Source: Pedobacter sp. UBA2067 (GTDB lineage: Bacteria > Bacteroidota > Bacteroidia > Sphingobacteriales > Sphingobacteriaceae). Taken from it: 11,013 bases of DNA. The number at the start of each line of letters is the position of its first letter. Positions within the stretch are counted from its first letter, which is position 1. The notes under the pieces were generated by a model. That model made no database searches. It was not told where the DNA came from and worked only from the letters and a program-made list of their open reading frames with translations. The DNA lies in NCBI GenBank assembly GCA_002333205.1, contig DDAD01000157.1, positions 130,181 through 141,193 of the forward strand, given 5' to 3'. Below, in pieces: positions 1 to 7,079 of this stretch. The position numbers and the translations under genes are program-made.

Positions 1-1211
1 TTTACCATCATTTCTATGGATAGTCCGGAGCCGACTTTTCCATGGTAGACCCGCAAAGGCCTCACCTTGATCTTCCCTTCTGCAATCCGGATGTGACCAG
101 GGCCATCATGCCCCAGCAGTACCACATCATCTTTGTAATCCATGGCATAGAATTCGGAGAAAGATCCTCCTGCACCAAATGCATCCATGATCTTCATGGC
201 TTGCACATTCTTGATTTCATATTCACCTGCAACAGGAATGCCCCGGGCGGTAAGTAAGGAATTCCCTAGAATAATGGAACTGATCGCTTCTTCATTGGCT
301 GCATTACCAGTGCCTTTGTAGTAGTAGGCGATGGACCCGAGCTTGTATTTCGCCGCCATCTGGTCCAATGCAACAGATGTTCGTGCAGCCATTTCCAGAT
401 CTTCTGCTGAACAATCTTCCTGTATGTCAAACAAAGCATCAAACAGCTTCAGCCGAGCCGCTATTTCATTCAGGTTTACCGCATCCCTTAGGGCCTCAAG
501 CTCCTCCACTTCGAGCAGCTCCATATGTCCGCCGAAAGCCACTAGCTGCCGGGTACAGTCGGTGTAGATGTCCATCATACCACTATAGTAATGTCCCAGA
601 CAACCCATCCGATTAAACTGCAACACCTTAGCCACCCTGGCAGCCTGTATCCAGGCTTCAACCGCTTTCCAACAAATATCTTCCGAATCCAGAAGCCCGG
701 TAACCTGATGAAACTTCAGGTTTGCCCGTTGAAAAACATTAGCCAGCTCCGGAACGCTGCAGGAAGAACAGTAAGCCAGCCATGTTCCGGTTTGCTTCAC
801 CCGATCTTGCATGTCATTGAAAGATTTGTAGTCAATGGCCTGCTCCGGTGCCAGGTTTAGCACAATCACCGGCACATTTGCTTTCCGGATCACCGGAAAT
901 ACCGTGGCCGACAAGGCATAGGTGGATACATAAAGAAATATGATGTCTACATCAGCAGTCCTGAAAGCCGTTCCGGCATCAAAGGCCTTATCTATGGTAT
1001 CGATCATGCCCAGATTGAAGACTTCCGGATGGAAGCTGCGAAGCTGTGTTTCCACCTGGCCAAGGTAGCCATCCAACCGTTCTTTCAGCCCCTCAAATTG
1101 CGCCCAGTAGGCCTCAAGGCCAATTCCAAACAAGCCAACTTTGAAATTTAGCGGCTGAAACTGAAGCGGCTGCAGGCCCTGTTGGACTGCCATCTCATTT
1201 CCTTCAAACAT
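1..1211 (-). CDS. AraA-like sugar isomerase (L-arabinose/L-fucose isomerase superfamily), 3' end cut by window
   Basis: An open frame of 403 complete codons runs from ATG at 1211 to the window edge without a stop. The protein has no signal peptide, so it should be cytosolic. From about residue 23 (FKVGLFGIGL) it looks like the N-terminal Rossmann-like domain of L-arabinose isomerase-type enzymes, which interconvert an aldose and a ketose using Mn2+ or a similar metal. By eye, VAGEYEIKN (E330) and GGSFSEFY (E353) align with the E. coli AraA segments FAGEGDW (E306) and GGTSFMEDY (E333). H368 in GHDGPGH matches AraA H350. The fourth ligand, H450 in AraA, would lie past the edge; AraA is about 500 residues, so roughly 70-100 residues are missing. 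The core differs clearly from true AraA (GHDGPGH where AraA has GSHMLEVCP), so the substrate is not certain. Only 1 nt separates it from the GH106-like gene, which points to catabolism of the sugar released by the rhamnosidases. An alternative start is ATG at 1193 (Met7). Confidence 0.82.
   Translation of the reverse strand, partial: MFEGNEMAVQQGLQPLQFQPLNFKVGLFGIGLEAYWAQFEGLKERLDGYLGQVETQLRSFHPEVFNLGMIDTIDKAFDAGTAFRTADVDIIFLYVSTYALSATVFPVIRKANVPVIVLNLAPEQAIDYKSFNDMQDRVKQTGTWLAYCSSCSVPELANVFQRANLKFHQVTGLLDSEDICWKAVEAWIQAARVAKVLQFNRMGCLGHYYSGMMDIYTDCTRQLVAFGGHMELLEVEELEALRDAVNLNEIAARLKLFDALFDIQEDCSAEDLEMAARTSVALDQMAAKYKLGSIAYYYKGTGNAANEEAISSIILGNSLLTARGIPVAGEYEIKNVQAMKIMDAFGAGGSFSEFYAMDYKDDVVLLGHDGPGHIRIAEGKIKVRPLRVYHGKVGSGLSIEMMV
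1198..1204 (-). promoter_or_regulatory. Shine-Dalgarno-like site that may set the isomerase start at 1193
   Basis: On the minus strand AAGGAAA lies 6 nt (counted from AAGGA) before the in-frame ATG at 1193, whereas the first ATG at 1211 has no purine-rich site upstream. None of the other gene starts in the window has such a site, as is usual for Bacteroidota. The choice between Met1 and Met7 is therefore open; the conserved fold begins after both. Confidence 0.35.
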
Positions 1212-1212
1212 A

Positions 1213-4200
1213 TTAGTTAAGCGCTGTGATTTGAAAATCTTGTAAAAGACCATATTCATATAGATCATATTCAGATCCGGAAGGAAAGCTTTTCACTCCC
1301 CGCCACAACCAAGGACTAACGAGTCCGGGTTTAGGACGATTATGATGCGGACCCAAAGTATTCTTCAGGCTTCCGATTACCTGTATTTCCACAAGGTTAT
1401 TACCCGACTTCAGCCCTTTAAGCGTAAATGCATATGGTGCATAACTTAAATCAGCAACTTTTTCGCCGTTGACAAATAAGATTGCAGCTGTACCTTTCCA
1501 TTCCTTTAAGCTTACTTGATAGCTCTTTCCAGCAACCGCCTTCAGTGTTTTACTGTAGCTCGTCAGCTTGCCGTACATCGGTCGCCCCATTGACTTCCAG
1601 CTACCAATTTTTGCTGCTGTGGCAGGAATGATGTCAAATCCTTTTGCTGCTGCTTTAAGGTCGAAATTTCCGAGCACATAAACAGGCTCTACCTCCGAAT
1701 ATACACGCATCCGCTCAGACTTCAACCGCAGCGTATTTTGTCCAGCCTTCATCAAGGTACCGACATCAAATCTTAATATTTCCTTATCCAGATACCAGCT
1801 TCCACCGTTTGCCTTTATCGTCGTCCCATTTAATTCAACAGTCCATAACCATGGTCTTTCAATAGCAAGCTGAATGGATCTAAGATCAACCTGCCCATCA
1901 ACATTAAAATGGTAATCTACACTGAAGCCGCCTGAGGTTAGTGTATCCCGTTTAATGATGTTATCCTTGTACTGTACTGAAGTGTTCCATGGATTACCGT
2001 CAGTAAACCCAAAGTGTTTAAATATGGTGTCAGAGGCGTGATAGACCTGCATATCTTTTAATGTCGCAGCACCTAAATTTACGTCTACAAAGTCGAGCGT
2101 GAGTACATTCGGTTCCATGTATTTAACTGTGGTCGAAGCGGTAATCTCCTTTCCTGAATTCGCTTTGGGCAGCTGATAAACAGGATTGTCATCCATTTTT
2201 GCATCCGAAAGAAAAAACAGCATACTTCCAGCAGTAGGAAGGTCAAATTTCACCTGCGTCGAAGCACCGGATGCGGTAGTTGGGTAACGGTACCGTTCAC
2301 CGGTCATCAGGTCAAGCAGCACAACCTGCTTTTGGTTCACCTGAAAACTGCCATTTACCGGTTCCTCTAAACTCGAGTTCACCAAAAAGAGCAGTTCACC
2401 ATCGCTAAGCACTCGACGGTGGTGATATAACTTCCCCTTCGTCAGGCTAGCTTGATCAAAGGACAACGTTTTGCTTTTCAGGCTTTGCAACAATGCAGCA
2501 TCATTCGACCCTTCCTGACGTCCTTTCTTATTGATGTCAGTAAGTGCTTCAGCTGCAGGGCTGCCCTCAACATACTTTACCTGCTCCAATACAATCAGTT
2601 CGCCACCTTGCTGAACGAATTTTTTAAGTAAGCCAGCAGTACTTTGGTCCAGGTTCTCCATTCCAGGGGGAAGGATGACTTTGGAGTACTGCCGGTTACC
2701 TACCACAAACATATTTTTAGCTACTTTTCCATGATCTTTAATGATGTTTTCTGAACCCAGGTCATACTCCAGCTGTTGCTTCTCCAGTCGGGTTACAAAA
2801 GATTGGAATTGTTGTCCAATCTCGTTCCGCCGCGCATTTGGTTTCTCATAGGCCGAATACATCCAGGTTGCCGTAGTAGGTTCCAGAATAAGGATATCAT
2901 TAACCTGGTTTCCGCTGGACAGGGCCAGCGATAACCTGGAGAAGTACCTGTTTAAGGGTTCATAATGCGGCCACCAGGGATTATGATAAGAGAACGATTG
3001 CGGATAATCGTACTTCCTGGCACCAACCAGTGTCATATAGGCAAGATGCTGGTTAAGCGAATTCACACCAAGCACAAACTCCCAATCGCCCAGTCGCTTG
3101 AGATCCTGAAAAGTAAGCTCCCAGCCGCCGCCGCCGTAGGTTTCACTTAGCGTTCGTTTCTTTCCAAGTTGATTGGCGACACTGGCCAACTCTTTCACTG
3201 CCCGCACATTACCGAACTGCGCATTCGCACTTTCCTCATCAAACTGGTTAAAAAGCATATCTATTCCCGGACGCTGGTGCCAGGCATACATTGCCATATT
3301 GTCACCGCCATGGTTCGGGTTTGGCCATCCATGTTCCCAATAATGGCCAGTCCATTCCAGGTTTTTAGCATTGGTATACTGTTGCCAGGGTTTAGACCAA
3401 CGATCTATGAAAAGCTGCAGCAGCACCTGATAGTAGTTATGCCGTACCTTTTTCCAGTCGCCAACTTCTTCAAACAATGATGGCAAATGCGTCTCCAGAT
3501 CATAGCCCCAGCGGGCTTTGAACACTTCGAACAAATCTGGTGTCCATCGGATGTTACCCGAGCCTTGCACCTCAATATTTGGCTCATCCGTAAAGATACC
3601 CGGAACGGTTTTTCCAAATTCATTTCCGAAGGACTGTTCATAACCCTTCATCGTAACCTCGATAAACTTCTCCGTAACGCCTTTTACCATCAGATCTACA
3701 TAAGAATAACCTCCATACCATGGTGTTCGTTCATATTGCTGTTTTTCAAAAAGATAGTAGCTCCCTTTCTCTTGCTTTGCCCCTGGGTCTACCTTTTGAA
3801 AGCCAGACCCAGTGGATTTTAATGCTAAGAACACCTTATCCGCAGGTCCTACTTGATCTGCTTTTCGCAGATGCAGCATTTGCCCCTGATTGTAGGACTC
3901 CGGCATGGCTTCAGGCACATGCCCACCTGCAAAGCCGCTTGGATAGGAGTTCTCATCATAGATCCACACTTCCAGCCCCAGGGCTTTCCCGCGTTGTACG
4001 GTGTATTGATATAAATCACTCCAGCTTTTGGAAAGATAAGGTGTGATCAGACCCGGGCGTGGGTGCACGAATACACCACCAAACGCATTTGCCTTGAATT
4101 CCAGCAGCATGCTGTCGATCTTGCCTTTCGTCACGTTGGCATTCCATACCCACAGCGGTGCAGAACCAAACTGTTTATCAGGCGTTTTAAACTGCTTCGC

Positions 4201-4311
4201 CAAGGCAGCGAAAGATCCTGGCGGTTTTACCGCTTGTTGTCCAACAGCGCTTAAGCCAACTGCCGTCAGCAATAGAGCGCCAGTCCACCGGAAAAGGCTA
4301 TTTATTTTCAT
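1213..4311 (-). CDS. Secreted GH106-like glycosidase, probable alpha-L-rhamnosidase
   Basis: The 1032-residue protein has a signal peptide (hydrophobic residues about 10-22, probable signal peptidase I cut AVG|Q after residue 24), so it acts in the periplasm or outside the cell. The N-terminal half carries the signature of the Bacteroidota GH106 group: PLWVWN (52-57), GGVFVHPRPG (78-87) and WIYDENSYPSGFAGG (116-130). Acidic residues in the conserved segments FTDEPN (E243) and LSETYGGGGW (E390) are the best candidates for catalysis. WEHGW (325-329) and SYHNPWWPHY (441-450) are aromatic segments likely to line the sugar site. Residues about 530-580 look like the Rossmann/amidotransferase-like module that follows the barrel. 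The C-terminal third is beta-rich with a galactose-binding-like module (PWLWTVELNG near 820-829). Characterised GH106 enzymes hydrolyse terminal alpha-L-rhamnose; length is close to theirs (about 1000-1100). The ATG overlaps the GH78 stop by ATGA. The family assignment rests on motif memory, and activity on another sugar is possible. Confidence 0.8.
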   Translation of the reverse strand: MKINSLFRWTGALLLTAVGLSAVGQQAVKPPGSFAALAKQFKTPDKQFGSAPLWVWNANVTKGKIDSMLLEFKANAFGGVFVHPRPGLITPYLSKSWSDLYQYTVQRGKALGLEVWIYDENSYPSGFAGGHVPEAMPESYNQGQMLHLRKADQVGPADKVFLALKSTGSGFQKVDPGAKQEKGSYYLFEKQQYERTPWYGGYSYVDLMVKGVTEKFIEVTMKGYEQSFGNEFGKTVPGIFTDEPNIEVQGSGNIRWTPDLFEVFKARWGYDLETHLPSLFEEVGDWKKVRHNYYQVLLQLFIDRWSKPWQQYTNAKNLEWTGHYWEHGWPNPNHGGDNMAMYAWHQRPGIDMLFNQFDEESANAQFGNVRAVKELASVANQLGKKRTLSETYGGGGWELTFQDLKRLGDWEFVLGVNSLNQHLAYMTLVGARKYDYPQSFSYHNPWWPHYEPLNRYFSRLSLALSSGNQVNDILILEPTTATWMYSAYEKPNARRNEIGQQFQSFVTRLEKQQLEYDLGSENIIKDHGKVAKNMFVVGNRQYSKVILPPGMENLDQSTAGLLKKFVQQGGELIVLEQVKYVEGSPAAEALTDINKKGRQEGSNDAALLQSLKSKTLSFDQASLTKGKLYHHRRVLSDGELLFLVNSSLEEPVNGSFQVNQKQVVLLDLMTGERYRYPTTASGASTQVKFDLPTAGSMLFFLSDAKMDDNPVYQLPKANSGKEITASTTVKYMEPNVLTLDFVDVNLGAATLKDMQVYHASDTIFKHFGFTDGNPWNTSVQYKDNIIKRDTLTSGGFSVDYHFNVDGQVDLRSIQLAIERPWLWTVELNGTTIKANGGSWYLDKEILRFDVGTLMKAGQNTLRLKSERMRVYSEVEPVYVLGNFDLKAAAKGFDIIPATAAKIGSWKSMGRPMYGKLTSYSKTLKAVAGKSYQVSLKEWKGTAAILFVNGEKVADLSYAPYAFTLKGLKSGNNLVEIQVIGSLKNTLGPHHNRPKPGLVSPWLWRGVKSFPSGSEYDLYEYGLLQDFQITALN
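4308..4311 (-). other. ATGA stop/start overlap coupling GH78 and the GH106-like gene
   Basis: The GH78 stop TGA (4310-4308) and the ATG of the next gene (4311-4309) share ATGA. Upstream of this ATG I see no Shine-Dalgarno-like sequence, so translation by re-initiation of ribosomes finishing GH78 is a plausible way to keep the two enzymes in proportion. Confidence 0.85.
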
Positions 4312-7070
4312 GACTGCTCATTAAAAGTTAATGAATATGTACCGGAGCTGATATCAAAAGCAAGCTTATCTCCTTGCTTACCAGCAGCTTTTACATTTGG
4401 ATCGCTCCCTATAGATTTGCCGTTTTCACGCACAGCCTGCAAGTCCTTGGTCGGCAGGAGTACCCGTGCGGAGGTATTGGCGGGTATGTTCAGCGTTAGC
4501 TGGACCTGCTTACCTTCCTTTTTCCAACGCACCTTGATATCGCCATTTATTGATTGATAGCTTGCATTAACCCAGTCCAAACCTTCCACCAGCGCTGGCT
4601 CGATCAGGATTTGCTTAAAGCCGAAATCCCCTGGCTGCTGTTTAATACCTGCCAATCCACTATAAAGCCATTCCATCAAATGGCCAAGCATCATATGGTT
4701 GTTTGACACATATTTCAATGCCGGCCAGGATTCGGTAAGTGCAGTGGCACCATGTTTTAATTGATAACCGTAGCCAGGCACATCATCACGATTATTCATT
4801 TCGTAGATCAGCTGAGAACCGCCATTTGCCTCAAGCGCACGCAAGAGGTAGCGATAGCCAACATCCCCCGCCGTAAGTGCCTTATTGTATGCCAAAATGG
4901 AATCTCTAAGGTTCTTAGACACTTTGCCTTTCAAATGCTCATCGACCAGCCCCATGTAAAGCGGCATGGCATAACTCGTCTGACTGCCTGTAGCATATAC
5001 ACCTGTTTTTTCATCCAGGAACTTGCCATTGAAAGCAACTTTGATCGCAGCAGCCAATTCCGCATATTTCCGGGCATCTTGTTGTTCGCCTATTGCGGCC
5101 GCAATCCCCGATAGTAGTTTTGCGTCATAGAAATAAGTCGCTGTAGCCGTTAAAGCAATTGGCGTAAGCTGTGATACACCTGGATCTTTCGGACCCAGAT
5201 CAAACCAGTCGCCTAATCCATGATTAAGGATATGCCGATCGGCCTTTGTTCCCAGATAAGCGAGATACCGCTTCATCATAGGGTAAGACTTCTTCAGTAT
5301 CGAAGCATCACCATACCATTGATACAGGTACCAGGGTATAATGATCGAAGCACTGCCCCATTCCGGAGAATCGCGGAAGCCACCCTCAAAAGGCACATAT
5401 TCCGGTACAATATCCGGAACCAGTCCATTCGGCAACTGCCCTTCAATCATATCATCAATCACCTTGTTATATAAGTTCAGGATATCATAGTTGTACTTTA
5501 GCGAGGAACCGATCAAGTGGGTCTGTTCCAACCAACCAAGCTTCTCCCGATGCGGACAATCTGTAGCCACGCTGGCCATATTGCTCTTTATGCCCCAGTT
5601 TATTAAACCATTGATCTGGTTAAACAAGGGGTTGGAACATTCAAAGGCACCAACCGTTGGCGAGCTGTTCCGGGTATGCAGTAATTGAATGTTCAACGCA
5701 TTATCGGTCCATGTATTTTCACTTTCAACTTCTACCATGGCATATCGGAAACCATAATAACTGAATCTTGGTGTCCAGCTTTCAAGCCCTTGACCCTTGA
5801 GGATATAGTTGAAGTAATACGGCCCACCAGATGCATTTTGGTAAGGCAAACCTTTTTCATCAAGCACCTCTGCAGGTGTAATCTTAATCTTATCGCCTTT
5901 GGAACCTTTAACTTCCAAACGAACAATTCCGGAGGCATTTTGACCAAAGTCGTACAGGAACTTGTTCTTTCCAAGCTTCTTTACTTCCTTGACTTTAAAA
6001 CTTTGCATCACCCTCAAAGGATAATCTGCCTGAATGAACATTTCCCCTTTAGGCCCATCTGTAACCAACACAGGCTTCCATTTGGAAGCCACAAAGCCTT
6101 TAGTTTCCCAGGCGGGTGTTTCCAGATTGGCATCATAATCTTCACCCCCGTAAATACTACTAAAAGTAATCGCGGACGCAGTGGTTTTCCAGCTTTCGTC
6201 TGTTTTAATTTCCGCGGTACTACCGTCATCATACCGGATCACCAGCATCATACGAAGCATGGGAAAGGCTTCTGCAATAACCAGTTTTCTATAGCGTTCC
6301 CGATTGATATACCTAAAGCCGGTGCCAACAATTGCACCCACAACATTTTCCCCCTTACCTACTTGAGTGGTTACATCATAGGTATTATAGAGTACCCGTT
6401 TATCATAGTTCGTCCAGCCTGGTGCAAGGAAATCCTCGCCTACTTTTTCTCCGTTTAGTACTGCTTCATAGTGGCCTAGACCTGATACAAATAACAATGC
6501 AGATTTCACCTTCTTCGTTACCGAAAAGGGCTTTCGAAAGATAGGAATCACAGCACGCTGCAGGCCCTTCTCCCCCAGATGGTCTCCATTCATGTGTATA
6601 CCTGGGAAAACCTTCAATGCAGGATCAAGCACTTCATAGGCAATCCACTTCGCGCTATTCCACTTTGCTTTGTCCAACACTGCGGAAATAAAACTTGAAG
6701 GTTCGCTCCAGTCAGATGCAGAACCATCGGCCGACCAGATACGGACCCGCCAATAATAAGGGCTTGCAGCCTTCAATGGAGCGCCCTTGTACCTGATAAA
6801 ATGCTGGGCATCGCCTGCTACTTTCCGGGAGTCCCAAACGTCAGCTTTACCAGCTTTTAATAGCTGCAGGTCAGATGCGACCTGCAGCTGCCAGGCTGCT
6901 TGCTTATATCCACGGGTATCCGCAGTGATGTTCCAGCCAAATACAGGCTGCTGCGTGTCTATAGCCACAACCCCGGTTTTATTTTCGACGCTCAGCTTCG
7001 TAGGTTGTGCGCCTGCTTGCACGAAGAGGGGCGCCAGCAGGCAGCACAGTAACAATAAGGTCCACCTCAT
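4308..7070 (-). CDS. Secreted alpha-L-rhamnosidase, glycoside hydrolase family 78
   Basis: The 920-residue protein starts with a signal peptide (MRWTLLLLCCLL, probable cut AGA|Q after residue 21). The two early cysteines do not form a lipobox. Domain order by eye is: Ig/Fn3-like domain (about 23-127), Bac_rhamnosid_N beta-sandwich (about 175-345), second beta domain (about 355-460), (alpha/alpha)6 catalytic barrel (about 466-805) and a C-terminal beta-sandwich (about 807-915). Barrel motifs of GH78 are visible: DCPHREKLGW (504-513), DSPEWGSA (567-574), GLGDWFDLGP (618-627) and ALTESW (777-782). E509 and E780 sit where the general acid and base are placed in studied GH78 inverting enzymes. GH78 removes terminal non-reducing alpha-L-rhamnose from plant glycans or glycosides. 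The more familiar GWTGDA is replaced here by GWLEQT, a form I associate with a Bacteroidota subgroup. The gene starts 9 nt after the SusD stop and overlaps the next gene by 4 nt. Confidence 0.95.
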   Translation of the reverse strand: MRWTLLLLCCLLAPLFVQAGAQPTKLSVENKTGVVAIDTQQPVFGWNITADTRGYKQAAWQLQVASDLQLLKAGKADVWDSRKVAGDAQHFIRYKGAPLKAASPYYWRVRIWSADGSASDWSEPSSFISAVLDKAKWNSAKWIAYEVLDPALKVFPGIHMNGDHLGEKGLQRAVIPIFRKPFSVTKKVKSALLFVSGLGHYEAVLNGEKVGEDFLAPGWTNYDKRVLYNTYDVTTQVGKGENVVGAIVGTGFRYINRERYRKLVIAEAFPMLRMMLVIRYDDGSTAEIKTDESWKTTASAITFSSIYGGEDYDANLETPAWETKGFVASKWKPVLVTDGPKGEMFIQADYPLRVMQSFKVKEVKKLGKNKFLYDFGQNASGIVRLEVKGSKGDKIKITPAEVLDEKGLPYQNASGGPYYFNYILKGQGLESWTPRFSYYGFRYAMVEVESENTWTDNALNIQLLHTRNSSPTVGAFECSNPLFNQINGLINWGIKSNMASVATDCPHREKLGWLEQTHLIGSSLKYNYDILNLYNKVIDDMIEGQLPNGLVPDIVPEYVPFEGGFRDSPEWGSASIIIPWYLYQWYGDASILKKSYPMMKRYLAYLGTKADRHILNHGLGDWFDLGPKDPGVSQLTPIALTATATYFYDAKLLSGIAAAIGEQQDARKYAELAAAIKVAFNGKFLDEKTGVYATGSQTSYAMPLYMGLVDEHLKGKVSKNLRDSILAYNKALTAGDVGYRYLLRALEANGGSQLIYEMNNRDDVPGYGYQLKHGATALTESWPALKYVSNNHMMLGHLMEWLYSGLAGIKQQPGDFGFKQILIEPALVEGLDWVNASYQSINGDIKVRWKKEGKQVQLTLNIPANTSARVLLPTKDLQAVRENGKSIGSDPNVKAAGKQGDKLAFDISSGTYSLTFNEQS
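6862..6889 (-). repeat. Perfect 11-bp inverted repeat with 6-nt loop inside the GH78 gene
   Basis: The arms at 6862-6872 (AGCTGCAGGTC) and 6879-6889 (GACCTGCAGCT) are exact reverse complements with six bases between them. The transcript would fold into an 11-bp hairpin with 7 G-C pairs, about 180 nt into the GH78 coding sequence and about 190 nt after the SusD stop. No U-tract follows on the transcribed strand, so it is not an intrinsic terminator. It encodes QLQVASDLQL (residues 61-70), a stretch that is itself partly symmetric. It could slow or protect the mRNA between susCD and the enzyme genes, or be chance. Confidence 0.75.
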
Positions 7071-7079
7071 AGTATCAAT

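Noticed and set aside
42..1210. Several plus-strand open frames of 70-90 codons at the left end
   Set aside because: They are antisense to the isomerase, whose frame is unbroken over 403 codons and keeps metal-ligand motifs.
3121..3138. Short GCC triplet run
   Set aside because: It is the codon run for the Gly-rich motif YGGGGW of the GH106-like enzyme, not a repeat element.
5092..5105. 14-bp perfect palindrome ATTGCGGCCGCAAT containing a NotI site
   Set aside because: It encodes an ordinary Ile-Ala-Ala-Ala-Ile helix segment of GH78, with no spacer or context for a hairpin or operator; most likely chance.
5685..6458. 257-codon plus-strand open frame opposite the GH78 gene
   Set aside because: It lies wholly antisense to a gene with clear domain motifs, is rich in Ile/Phe/Cys/His as antisense frames are, and shows no recognisable motif or signal.
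7071..7079. Possible internal promoter or terminator between the susD-like and GH78 genes
   Set aside because: Only 9 nt separate the genes, with no hairpin followed by a T-run and no room for a -33/-7 promoter outside coding sequence.
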